This document shows, one piece after another, positions 46,820 through 54,453 of a stretch of 64,000 nt of DNA (within the stretch, counting starts at the first letter, position 1; each line of letters opens with the position of its first letter). The position numbers and the translations under genes are program-made. The DNA is from Colwellia sp. MB02u-6. GTDB taxonomy: Bacteria; Pseudomonadota; Gammaproteobacteria; Enterobacterales; Alteromonadaceae. Below the pieces are notes generated by a model. That model did no database searches. It had not been told where the DNA came from and saw only the letters and a program-made list of their open reading frames with translations. The stretch is taken from NCBI RefSeq assembly GCF_014077095.1, contig NZ_JACGVG010000038.1, positions 248,001 through 312,000 on the forward strand, given 5' to 3'.

Positions 46820-48796
46820 TTGCCAAATCAATTGAAAAACCTTCAACCTGATCAAGTGATTAAACAGTGCCAACTCTTGATTAAGAAAGGCCACTTAAGC
46901 CAAGCATCTGCAAATCTTGAAGATATGCTGGTGGAAAATCCAGGACATATTGAAGGTGTTTATTGTCTTGCCGTTTGTCAGCGTAAACAAAAAAAGCATA
47001 GCCAAGCCATGGCAAGTCTTGATCAAATCCTAGTAAAAATGCCTGAGCACGGCAGAGCTCACCAAGAGCAAGGTTATATTCACAAAGCAATGGCGAACAC
47101 CAGCCAAGCGATAGCGTCCTTTGAAAAAGCCGTTAGCTTAAACCCAGCATTGTTTGGCAGTTGGCGTGTACTTGCTACAGAACCTGACTATCCAATGCGT
47201 GAAGAAGCTAAAAAGCGTGTTGAATGGCTCGCTAGCCTGCCACCGGCATTGGTTTCTGTTTCCAGCCTAATTTACCAAAAACAATTACATCGCGCAGAAT
47301 GGCTCTGTCGTCACTTTCTCAAAGACAATCCGCATCAACCAGAAGCTATGCGCTTACTGGCTGAGTTAGGGACAAAGTTTCAAATTCTTGACGACGCAGA
47401 ATTCTTATTAGCCAGCTGTCTTGAATTTGAACCAAACTATAAAAGGGCCCGTTTGGACTATGTTCATGTTTTGCATAAGCGACAAAAATTTCAAAAGGCA
47501 CTTGAGCAAGCAAAAATTTTGTTAGATTCAGACCCAAAAAATTCAAATTTTAAAATTGGTCTTGGTAATGCGCAACAAGCAACCGGAGATTTTGAAGCGG
47601 CTATTAGCACCTTTGAAAGTGTATTACATAACAACGCCGCCAATAATTCAATCTACCTAACCCTAGGCCATGCTTTAAAAACAATGGGCCGTGTTGACGA
47701 CGCTATTACAGCGTACCGTAAAAGCTATAGTATCAAACCTGATTTTGGCGATGCGTTCTGGAGTTTGGCTAATTTAAAAACTTACCGATTTACTGCCAAT
47801 GAACGTCAGCAAATGCGGGATCAGGAAGCAAGCCCGACAACTGCGATAAATGATAAAATTCATTTCTGCTTTGCTCTAGGTAAAGACTTGGAGGACAGCG
47901 GACACTTTGATGAAGCTTTCTTTTTTTACCATCGCGGCAATAAGCTGAAAAGCGAACAAGACCAATTTGATAGTAAATCTCTAGAATTATCGTTTAAATT
48001 TCAGCAAAATAATTTTGACGCCACCTTTTTTGAACGTAATAAACTAGCTGGTTGTTCTGCCCCTGATCCGATATTTATTGTTGGACTACCACGCGCGGGT
48101 TCAACACTTTTAGAACAAATTCTTGCGTCACACTCACAGGTTGATGGCACGATGGAATTGGCCAATATCATCGGGTTAGCACACCGCTTGAATGGACGAC
48201 AAGCCAAGCAGGATGAGCCCAGATATCCCAGTATCCTAAAAGAGATATCAGCTGATGAGCTGACTAAAATGGGCCAACGTTATATTGAAGACACTCAGCA
48301 TCATCGCCAAGGAGCGATTTTCTTCATCGATAAGATGCCAAATAATTTTAGACATATCGCTCTTATTAATCTGATCCTCCCTAACGCTAAAATTATTGAT
48401 GCCAGACGTGACGCCTTATCTTGTTGTTTTAGCGGTTATAAACAATTATTTGGCGAAGGCCAACAGTTTTCCTATGATCTTGAGAATATTGGCAATTATT
48501 ATCGCAACTATGTTGAAATAATGGACCACTGGGACAAAGCATTACCTGGTAAAATTTTACGGGTACAATATGAAGATGTGGTTGCTGATTTAGACACTCA
48601 AGTTCGGCGTATATTGGACTACTGTGGCTTGCCTTTTGAACAGGCCTGTATTGATTTTCACACCAATAAACGTGCTGTTCGTACACCAAGTTCTGAGCAG
48701 GTGCGCCAACCTATTTATCAAAGTGGTCTGGAACAATGGCGCAACTATGAATCACATCTAGGGCCACTGAAAAAAGCATTAAGCAATCCTAAGTAA
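46820..48796 (+). CDS. TPR-containing sulfotransferase family protein (copy 2)
   Basis: A cytoplasmic protein of 658 residues from TTG 46820, where GAGAG lies just upstream. An in-frame TTG at 46790 would add 10 residues without a binding site. At least seven TPR-like units occupy about residues 10-330 (for example QAIASFEKAVSLNPALFGSW and DFEAAISTFESVLHNNAANN). The sulfotransferase domain has PIFIVGLPRAGSTLLEQILA, FIDKMPNNFRHIALI and DARRDALSCCFSGYKQLF. It is longer than copy 1 by extra repeats. The acceptor is unknown. Confidence 0.88.
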   Translation: MPNQLKNLQPDQVIKQCQLLIKKGHLSQASANLEDMLVENPGHIEGVYCLAVCQRKQKKHSQAMASLDQILVKMPEHGRAHQEQGYIHKAMANTSQAIASFEKAVSLNPALFGSWRVLATEPDYPMREEAKKRVEWLASLPPALVSVSSLIYQKQLHRAEWLCRHFLKDNPHQPEAMRLLAELGTKFQILDDAEFLLASCLEFEPNYKRARLDYVHVLHKRQKFQKALEQAKILLDSDPKNSNFKIGLGNAQQATGDFEAAISTFESVLHNNAANNSIYLTLGHALKTMGRVDDAITAYRKSYSIKPDFGDAFWSLANLKTYRFTANERQQMRDQEASPTTAINDKIHFCFALGKDLEDSGHFDEAFFFYHRGNKLKSEQDQFDSKSLELSFKFQQNNFDATFFERNKLAGCSAPDPIFIVGLPRAGSTLLEQILASHSQVDGTMELANIIGLAHRLNGRQAKQDEPRYPSILKEISADELTKMGQRYIEDTQHHRQGAIFFIDKMPNNFRHIALINLILPNAKIIDARRDALSCCFSGYKQLFGEGQQFSYDLENIGNYYRNYVEIMDHWDKALPGKILRVQYEDVVADLDTQVRRILDYCGLPFEQACIDFHTNKRAVRTPSSEQVRQPIYQSGLEQWRNYESHLGPLKKALSNPK

Positions 48797-48940
48797 GCAT
48801 AAGTAAGCCTCAAATAAGCAAGCGCTGCATTTTCTTTATTGGCATTAACGGCCAATCAAGAAATTGCGGTGTCTGAAATTAATCAGCAGCTTTTAGCACC
48901 CGTTAACTATTATTATATCTACAATACAAAGGAATCAATC

Positions 48941-49630
48941 TTGGCTAAAAAAACACTAAAAATAGGACATCGTGGTGCAATGGGACATGAGCCAGAAAAC
49001 ACCATAAGGTCTTTTAAAAAAGCAATAGAGTTAAATGTTGATGCGATAGAGTTAGATGTATACGTATGCAAGACTGGTGAGCTTGTTGTCATTCATGACG
49101 ATAAAGTAGACAGAACAACTAATGGTGTTGGTTATACCCAAGATAAAACTTTTGCAGAATTAAGACAACTAGATGCGGGTAAAGGTGAAGTTATCCCAAC
49201 ACTTGAAGAGGTCTTAGACTTTGTTGATAAAAGAGTGATGGTAAACATAGAGCTAAAGGGAAGAAACACAGCCATTGCAACGTATCAAGTTATAGATAAA
49301 TATATTAAAAAACATGCTTGGTCAGCGCTTGATTTTATGGTCTCTTCATTCGACCATCATGAATTAAATAAATTTAAACAGCTAGCTCCCCAAATACCTA
49401 TTGGTGCCTTGCTTGACGGCATACCACTGTCTTATTCCGATTGTGCGGTTGAACTTAATGCGCAGTCGATTAATTTAAGTTTAGATTTTATTAATCAGGA
49501 CTTTGTCAATCACGCCCATAACAACGGTTTAAAAGTTTATGTGTATACGGTTAATGATTATGATGATATTGCCGAAATGGAAAAATTGAATATTGATGGT
49601 ATTTTTTGTAATTTTCCAGAAAGACTATAA
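48941..49630 (+). CDS. Glycerophosphodiester phosphodiesterase
   Basis: Hydrolyses glycerophosphodiesters to glycerol-3-phosphate and alcohol. 229 residues from TTG 48941, chosen because AAAGGA lies 8 bases upstream and the protein then begins MAKKTLKIGHRG, as in the family. An upstream in-frame TTG at 48839 would add 34 unlike residues. The catalytic GHRGAMGHEPENT, the metal site AIELDVYVCKTGELVVIHDD and the late VNIELKG are present. There is no signal peptide, so it should act in the cytoplasm. It is convergent with the cassette array. Confidence 0.9.
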   Translation: MAKKTLKIGHRGAMGHEPENTIRSFKKAIELNVDAIELDVYVCKTGELVVIHDDKVDRTTNGVGYTQDKTFAELRQLDAGKGEVIPTLEEVLDFVDKRVMVNIELKGRNTAIATYQVIDKYIKKHAWSALDFMVSSFDHHELNKFKQLAPQIPIGALLDGIPLSYSDCAVELNAQSINLSLDFINQDFVNHAHNNGLKVYVYTVNDYDDIAEMEKLNIDGIFCNFPERL

Positions 49631-49660
49631 TGAAGACAATATTACATGTGATACCAGTAT

Positions 49661-49761
49661 CGATAGCGCCTCGTTAAGAGGCAAAAAATTGTTGGCTAAA
49701 ATAAGCAATGCAGGAGCAAAAGTCAGTTGTTTTTTTGTCCTGCTTGGGTCGCTTGTTATGA
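49661..49761 (-). other. attC site downstream of GNAT cassette
   Basis: On the minus strand it runs from CATAACAAGCGACCC to TTGCCTCTTAACGAGGCGCT. The arms GTTGGCTAAAATAAGC and GTCAGTTGT are imperfectly complementary. The right end has GCGCTAT where GCGTTAT is expected, so it may be inactive. Confidence 0.75.
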
Positions 49762-49784
49762 GTAGGTGGCAACAAAGGGATGCA

Positions 49785-50336
49785 TCATGTATTTATTATT
49801 TTAGGTCTAAGTAAGAAGCCAATAATGCTACCAAAGAGATTCTTGTACATTGCTTCTATCTCTTCTTTACTGATACTGCCGCCAAAGATAAGCATCTCAA
49901 GTTTTTCTCCTGGTTCTTTCACAAAATAACCTGATGAACTGAATCCGTTTTTTTCATAAAAAGATTTACGCTTGATCCTTTGTTCGAAGTTTTTTTCTTG
50001 CTTATCAAGTTTCTCAATGTTCAGTACAATTCTTTTTCCTGAGTGCATAACTTTCATTGAATCCATCACTTTACTGCCATACCCACCTGAGCGAAAAGAT
50101 TCCGATATAGCTAAAAAGTGTACCAATATAATATCTTTAAACTCAGTGGTGTAAATGAGACCTATCCAAGTATCATCTGCATAAAGAACGTTAAAGCCTA
50201 CCTTACCTTTTCTCAGTTTAAATTTAAGGATCCAGGTGGGAATACGTTGAGCTGTGGTAAACGCTTTCTTATACAGATCGATAACCTTCAAGTAGTTATC
50301 GTCATTTTGATTTAGTGGTCGGAGATTAATGCTCAA
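49785..50336 (-). CDS. GNAT family N-acetyltransferase (cassette gene)
   Basis: 183 residues. The acetyl-CoA loop motif RxxGxG is seen as FRSGGYGSKVMDSM, preceded by VHFLAISESF, and a later strand with YEKNGFSSSGY is typical of the GNAT fold. The substrate is unknown; GNATs in cassettes often modify small molecules or toxins. It is the last gene of the array in reading direction, with attC sites on both sides (49661-49761 and 50344-50429). Confidence 0.82.
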   Translation of the reverse strand: MSINLRPLNQNDDNYLKVIDLYKKAFTTAQRIPTWILKFKLRKGKVGFNVLYADDTWIGLIYTTEFKDIILVHFLAISESFRSGGYGSKVMDSMKVMHSGKRIVLNIEKLDKQEKNFEQRIKRKSFYEKNGFSSSGYFVKEPGEKLEMLIFGGSISKEEIEAMYKNLFGSIIGFLLRPKIINT

Positions 50337-50343
50337 ATGTAAT

Positions 50344-50429
50344 ACTCAACGCCTGTTAACGTGCAATAATATAGTTGGCTAATATTAGTGATCGTAGTGA
50401 ACAAAAAGCCAGCTGTATTTTGTTATACG
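50344..50429 (-). other. attC site between GNAT and NTF2-like cassettes
   Basis: On the minus strand it runs from GTATAACAAAATACAGCTGG to ACAGGCGTTGAG. The arms AGCTGGCT and AGCCAACT are complementary with an offset, and the right core GTTGAGT fits the attC consensus GTTRRRY. Confidence 0.8.
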
Positions 50430-50433
50430 TATT

Positions 50434-50892
50434 TTATTTATTTTCACGGTGCCCATAACTCAATGCTCGAGTAATTTCCCATTTATTATTTACATTACGC
50501 CAAACCATAACAAAATCAGATTTTCCTTCGCATTTTTTAGTTTTAGTTTCACAAAAAATGTGAACACCTTCAGTGATTGCACCAAACTGATTAATTGGAT
50601 AGGCTTTGAAGGAACCTGCTACAAGTTTACGAGTGTAGTTACCGCATGCGTTTTTTTTAGTATTTGAGATCATACTTTTCCGATCCCAAGTAACACCACC
50701 GTTATCATGATAAAACTCTACATCAGGAGAGAAATAACTAGCATATTTTTTTAACTTTCCAGGGCTCTGACAGTTGTTAAAAGATTCAAAAAGCTCTGTA
50801 TCAAGAACTTTCATTCTGTCCTCCAAAGGAGCTTCATTAGCCAATGATTGCATGGATAAAAATAAAAATAAAAATATACTTAATTTTTTCAT
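50434..50892 (-). CDS. Secreted NTF2-like (SnoaL/DUF4440-type) protein (cassette gene)
   Basis: 152 residues with a cleavable signal peptide (KKLSIFLFLFLSMQSLANEA). The mature part has the cone-shaped NTF2-like pattern: YASYFSPDVEFYHDNGGVTW, then a middle helix, and FVMVWRNVNNKWEITRALSY at the end, as in DUF4440 proteins. Two Cys pairs may form disulfides in the periplasm. The function is unknown. Confidence 0.78.
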   Translation of the reverse strand: MKKLSIFLFLFLSMQSLANEAPLEDRMKVLDTELFESFNNCQSPGKLKKYASYFSPDVEFYHDNGGVTWDRKSMISNTKKNACGNYTRKLVAGSFKAYPINQFGAITEGVHIFCETKTKKCEGKSDFVMVWRNVNNKWEITRALSYGHRENK

Positions 50893-50915
50893 ATAACCTC
50901 GATTCCTACAGCATA

Positions 50916-50985
50916 CGTAGAACGCCTAAATTATAGCCAACTGTTTTTTTCCCTGTTTAATTTCTTAGCTACTACTTAGCGCTCA
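50916..50985 (-). other. Partial attC site
   Basis: On the minus strand CAGTTGGCTATAATTTAGGC followed by GTTCTACG matches the right half of the neighbouring sites, but the TAACAA left end is missing or diverged. Confidence 0.5.
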
Positions 50986-51366
50986 AGCCTTTAAACACAG
51001 AGCTCAAAGCTATCACAAGACAACTAGCATGAATTAAAACAACCACATAAAGCCCTATAGGGTCTGAATTCAGATGCAAAACATGATCATTTCTGGAATG
51101 AATTACTCCATATTTATATGCATTAATTAATTGCCATGAAAAAAAAGGAATACAAAGAAACATTAAAAAAATTTTAAGGTAAGCTTTATCTTTTTTATTA
51201 ATAAGTTTCCGAGGTTTAGGTTCATTCTCAGGATTTTTTTCTCGTTTTCTCGTTTTCTTATTTCATTTAATAATAAATCGTATCGTTTGGGATAACACTC
51301 TTTATCAATGTTATCTTTAACATCGTACAACTCTACAAGAGTATATTTCGTATAATCTGGATTCAT
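50972..51366 (-). pseudogene. Cassette membrane protein broken by a frameshift in an A7 run
   Basis: An upstream frame from 51366 reads MNPDYTKYTLVELYDVKDNI through LLNEIRKRENEKK and a downstream frame reads MFLCIPFFSWQLINAYKYGV to the stop at 50972. Adding one A to the A7 run (51234-51240, T on the plus strand) joins them through NPENEPKPRKLINKKDKAYL to one protein of about 131 residues with a soluble N-terminus and two membrane helices. No function is known. Confidence 0.68.
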
Positions 51367-51395
51367 TCAACTCTATCCGTTTAAGCACCTTGATA

Positions 51396-51665
51396 CTAAG
51401 TGATACTTCGACTGGCTAGTTCTTTTTTATACTTTCGTTCCGACATAAACCAAGTTAATACACCAAACAATACTCCAGCTAATGGCCAAACTATATAATG
51501 AATAATGGCGGATTTCGATGTGAAGCCATCAGAAAAAGGCTTATTCATAAAAGCTATAAAAATAAACATTGGTAAGCCCCATGATAAGACACCAGTAAAT
51601 AGCACAAAATTTAATTTCCCTTTTGTTCGCGTTGATTCCCAAACTTTAAATTGATCATCTTTCAT
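51396..51665 (-). CDS. Small two-helix membrane protein (cassette gene)
   Basis: 89 residues from ATG 51665 (MKDDQFKVWESTRTKGKLNF). The frame is open up to 51713, but that part lies in the attC site and the alternative start would translate attC sequence. Two hydrophobic segments (FVLFTGVLSWGLPMFIFIAF and IIHYIVWPLAGVLFGVLTWF) are followed by a basic tail. The function is unknown. It shares one cassette with the broken gene downstream, since no attC is visible between them. Confidence 0.68.
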   Translation of the reverse strand: MKDDQFKVWESTRTKGKLNFVLFTGVLSWGLPMFIFIAFMNKPFSDGFTSKSAIIHYIVWPLAGVLFGVLTWFMSERKYKKELASRSIT

Positions 51666-51690
51666 TTGATTTAACGTCCATATTTGAATG

Positions 51691-51795
51691 ACACATAACG
51701 GCCCATTAAGCATTAATAGGCTAAAAATTGTGGTCTAAAATGAAAGCGAAGCGAACAACCCACTGTTTTTAGTCCGGTTGAATTGCTTATGTGCA
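51691..51795 (-). other. attC site downstream of HAD cassette
   Basis: On the minus strand it runs from GCACATAAGCAATTCAACCG through GTTCGCTTCGCTTTC to GGGCCGTTATGTG. 86 bases (51711-51796) are identical except for one base to the next site at 52282-52367. The HAD stop codon lies inside the site. Confidence 0.8.
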
Positions 51796-52257
51796 CAACT
51801 CACTCAACTTGCTAATTTTTCTTATATTTTCAGAAAAAACTTCATTCGTCTTCGGTGTAAACCAGATAGGATTTATACCGACAGCAAGAGCAGGTTTAAT
51901 ATCTTTTTCAAAGTTATCACCAACCATAGCAATATTCTCAACGGGCTTATTTAACTTTGAAATTATTGCTTTAAGAAAATCAGGAGATCCTTTCACCAGA
52001 CCTAGATTAGCCTTACAAAAATAGCCTGTTATAAATGCACTTAAACCAACACGTTCAAAAGCCAGCTTAACTTCCAATTCAGTTGAATCCTCAGCTCCAG
52101 TAGCTATATAAATTTGAGCATGTTTAGACAATGACTCTAAAGTATCTTTAGCGCCGACAACTGACTCAACAGCAATCCAATCACACATTTTTCCAGATAC
52201 ATTGGGGAAATCGACCATTAAAGTATCGCCCCAATCGAAAAGATATACTTCTACCAC
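51787..52257 (-). CDS. HAD-like hydrolase (cassette gene)
   Basis: 156 residues from GTG 52257, which has GGAGG 4 bases upstream; the open frame to 52284 runs into the attC site. HAD motif I reads YLFDWGDTLM, so the second Asp of the usual DxDxT is Gly. Motif II is IATGAEDS-like, motif III Lys may be KGSPDF, and motif IV is AMVGDNFEKDIKPALAVG. It is probably a phosphatase-fold protein of unknown substrate with altered catalysis. The stop codon lies within attC. Confidence 0.75.
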   Translation of the reverse strand: MVEVYLFDWGDTLMVDFPNVSGKMCDWIAVESVVGAKDTLESLSKHAQIYIATGAEDSTELEVKLAFERVGLSAFITGYFCKANLGLVKGSPDFLKAIISKLNKPVENIAMVGDNFEKDIKPALAVGINPIWFTPKTNEVFSENIRKISKLSELCT

Positions 52258-52277
52258 TGAGCCTCCGAGGGCATATA

Positions 52278-52366
52278 GACCCATTAATAGGCTAAAAATT
52301 GTGGTCTAAAATGAAAGCGAAGCGAACAGCCCACTGTTTTTAGTCCGGTTGAATTGCTTATGTGCA
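52278..52366 (-). other. attC site downstream of lipoprotein cassette
   Basis: Nearly identical to the site at 51691-51795. On the minus strand it runs from GCACATAAGCAATTCAACCG to CCTATTAATGGGTC. The right-end GTTATG core is degenerate (GTCTATATG), and the left end has CATAAGC where ATAACAAGC is expected. Confidence 0.72.
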
Positions 52367-52633
52367 CTTCTTACTTGAGTCATTGTTTAAGCTTCGTGTA
52401 AGCATGCCACCAAAAATATTTAAAATGCCTTCAAGAGTATCTGAATTTTGATTGTTTTTAACCTTGTTTCCGTGAGTGCCACTCTTGTTTTTATTCTCAT
52501 GTCTTTCGATTGCATTATCACCTGCACCGACAACAAAATCACATGCAACATTCGTTGGCTTAGTTGTTGAGCAACCACCTAAAGAAACTAAACATGAGAT
52601 TATGATAATTTTTACTGAAACTTTTGAGAACAT
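52358..52633 (-). CDS. Small predicted lipoprotein (cassette gene)
   Basis: 91 residues. The N-terminus MFSKVSVKIIIISCLVSLGG followed by Cys21 is a lipoprotein signal with lipobox SLGGC. The mature part is short, polar and Asn/Lys-rich and ends KKCT, with the stop codon inside attC. GGAG lies 6 bases before the ATG. It should be an outer-membrane or periplasmic anchor of unknown role. Confidence 0.7.
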   Translation of the reverse strand: MFSKVSVKIIIISCLVSLGGCSTTKPTNVACDFVVGAGDNAIERHENKNKSGTHGNKVKNNQNSDTLEGILNIFGGMLTRSLNNDSSKKCT

Positions 52634-52647
52634 ACAAACTCCATGTG

Positions 52648-52748
52648 CACTAACGCCTCATTAATAGGCAAATACTATGTTGGCTAAAATAAGCGACGCA
52701 GGAGCAAACAGCCAACTGTTATTTGTCTTACTGTAATACCTTGTTATG
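52648..52748 (-). other. attC site downstream of serine-hydrolase cassette (best preserved)
   Basis: On the minus strand: ACATAACAAGGTATTACAG at the left end, AACAGTTGGCTGTTTGCTCC, TTTTAGCCAAC, then CCTATTAATGAGGCGTTAG. TAACAA and GCGTTAG ends, complementary arms and a central GC-rich bulge make this a canonical Vibrio/Alteromonadales-type attC. Confidence 0.9.
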
Positions 52749-52843
52749 TAAAAAGTAAACGTAAATACTTCTTTTCATTTAACTCGTTATGCTAGAAAAT
52801 ATTTGAGGTTATTTAGACAATTATTTTCAATGTTAATCTTTTA

Positions 52844-53986
52844 TTATTTAACGCTTATCTCTAATAATTCTCTCATCATTTGTCTGCCAAAGTTGACAAA
52901 CTTACCTCCACCACTTGAAGTTAACATAACTACTCCAACACCATATTCTGGAGAAAATAAATACTCACAGCCATAACCATCTAAATCGCCACCGTGAAAC
53001 AATACTGTTTCAGAAAACAGAGGAAACTGATTACTTGCTTCAAACATTCCAAGGCCATAGCTTAATCCAGGGTATTTCTCACCACCCTGAGTAAATTTAG
53101 TATCATATTTTATTTGAGTTGAAACGAGCGGTGAGTTCTCTCCACTTTTACTAAATAACGAGTATGCCTTCATTTGTAACACCATAAGATGAGCCATATC
53201 ATCAATGCTTGAGTAAACACCGCCATGTGGCGTTAACAATCCCATATCCCATGGCTTAGTCAGAACTTGGCGATCATCTTTTCTGTAAGGAAAAGCTTGT
53301 TGAGTGTTCTTTTGGCTTTCAGATAAATTTACCAGTGTGTTTGGAAGCTCATATTTATCAGAAATATAATATTTAACTAATTGAGCATAATTTTTATTTG
53401 TCACTTTGCTCAAGACATATCCAAGTAGGGCGTAATTAAAGTTTGAATAGTCCCATTTTTCATTCACTTTAAAGCTTAATTTCATCACTTTTAATGCACT
53501 TAATAGCATTTGTTCATCATAACCACCTAAAAATGCATCACCATCAATCCTAGTGACGTTTTTGGGATAATTTGGTAAACCAGAACGATGTGTCAATAAA
53601 TGTTCAATCGTTAATGATTCAAACTTTGACAGAGAGTTTTTTGGGAAAGCATCGGGTAAAAGGTCAATAACACGGTCAGTTAGCTTAAGCTCCCCCTTAT
53701 CAATGAGCTCCAATGTAATAATACTGGTTAATACTTTCGACTGAGAGCCAATTTGAAATAACGTTTTGGAGTTTATTACTTGCTTAGTTTCTCTATCTCT
53801 TACACCTAGTCCAGATGTAAACACAACTTTTCCTTGTTGAATAATGCCAACAGCTATTGCCGGAATATTTTCCTTAGCCATAAAGCTTTTAACTTGTTGT
53901 TCGATTTTAAGCTTATCTACTAGAGTAGTCTGAGCGAATACTGGTGGAATAAGGAATAAAGAAAGGAAAGCTAACTTTTTTATCAT
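52844..53986 (-). CDS. Class C beta-lactamase-fold serine hydrolase (cassette gene)
   Basis: 380 residues with a signal peptide (MIKKLAFLSLFLIPPVFAQ), so periplasmic. The S-x-x-K dyad is SQSK in FQIGSQSKVLTS, the second motif is YSN in WDYSNFNYALLGY, and the third is HGG in FHGGDLDGY. This places it in the AmpC/PBP4*/esterase superfamily (PF00144). HGG, not KTG, as third motif favours an esterase or peptidase-like role over a true beta-lactamase. It is the first gene of the array seen here, with a clear attC downstream. Confidence 0.85.
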   Translation of the reverse strand: MIKKLAFLSLFLIPPVFAQTTLVDKLKIEQQVKSFMAKENIPAIAVGIIQQGKVVFTSGLGVRDRETKQVINSKTLFQIGSQSKVLTSIITLELIDKGELKLTDRVIDLLPDAFPKNSLSKFESLTIEHLLTHRSGLPNYPKNVTRIDGDAFLGGYDEQMLLSALKVMKLSFKVNEKWDYSNFNYALLGYVLSKVTNKNYAQLVKYYISDKYELPNTLVNLSESQKNTQQAFPYRKDDRQVLTKPWDMGLLTPHGGVYSSIDDMAHLMVLQMKAYSLFSKSGENSPLVSTQIKYDTKFTQGGEKYPGLSYGLGMFEASNQFPLFSETVLFHGGDLDGYGCEYLFSPEYGVGVVMLTSSGGGKFVNFGRQMMRELLEISVK

Positions 53987-54453
53987 GATTTATCTCGTTT
54001 TAGTAAAGTTGGCGACTATTGCCAAATCTTAATTTTCTGCATAACAGCTTATATATGTATGTATGTATGCGTTTAAGCATCACACTCGCCAAAAGTAACA
54101 TTAAATTAACATTAATTTTCAGTACTTTCAAGGCATTAGAAACTAGTAATGCTAAATCACATGTATATTAGGGTGTGTTACTAAGACGCCTTGTAACACA
54201 CCTCGAAAAATCATACTGACTTCCATATAAAAGGGCATTACATCGTTTACGCTAATAGATAATTCAAAAAAAATATATGGCAAGATTTTTAACTGCAATG
54301 TCAGTAATGCAGACAAATTAGCATTAGTAGTTTTATGATGAACGACCTTTTACCTAGCTAAATTATGCTTAATTGATGCTTGTATCGACTTTTAATGGTG
54401 ACAAAAATTGTTATTCTTTTATGCTGCTTTGTGTACAAAACGCCATAGAGAAT
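53987..54453. other. Region upstream of the cassette array
   Basis: No gene, attI or attC is recognised. A TATG tandem (about 54053-54071) and a hairpin with 10-bp arms GGTGTGTTAC and GTAACACACC (about 54172-54202) are visible. The cassette promoter, if any, should lie just right of 53986. Confidence 0.4.

Larger units (their letters stand above)
49655..53990 (-). mobile_element. Integron-type gene-cassette array without integrase (CALIN)
   Basis: Six attC-like sites separate small genes that all read on the minus strand: GNAT acetyltransferase, NTF2-like protein, a broken membrane protein with an adjacent membrane protein, HAD-like protein, lipoprotein and serine hydrolase. Each attC lies just downstream of a gene, as in mobile cassettes. 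The sites share TAACAA-like left ends, GTTGGCT / AGCCAAC arms and GGCGTT right ends. No intI tyrosine-recombinase gene or attI site is seen anywhere in the window. Confidence 0.85.

Noticed and set aside
48839-48940. Longer N-terminus of the glycerophosphodiesterase
   Set aside because: AAAGGA before TTG 48941 and the family start at KIGHRG make the added 34 residues unlikely.
49655-52748. Repeated hairpin sequences as transposon ends or REP elements
   Set aside because: The TAACAA and GGCGTT ends, position after each gene and shared gene orientation fit attC sites better, and no transposase is present.
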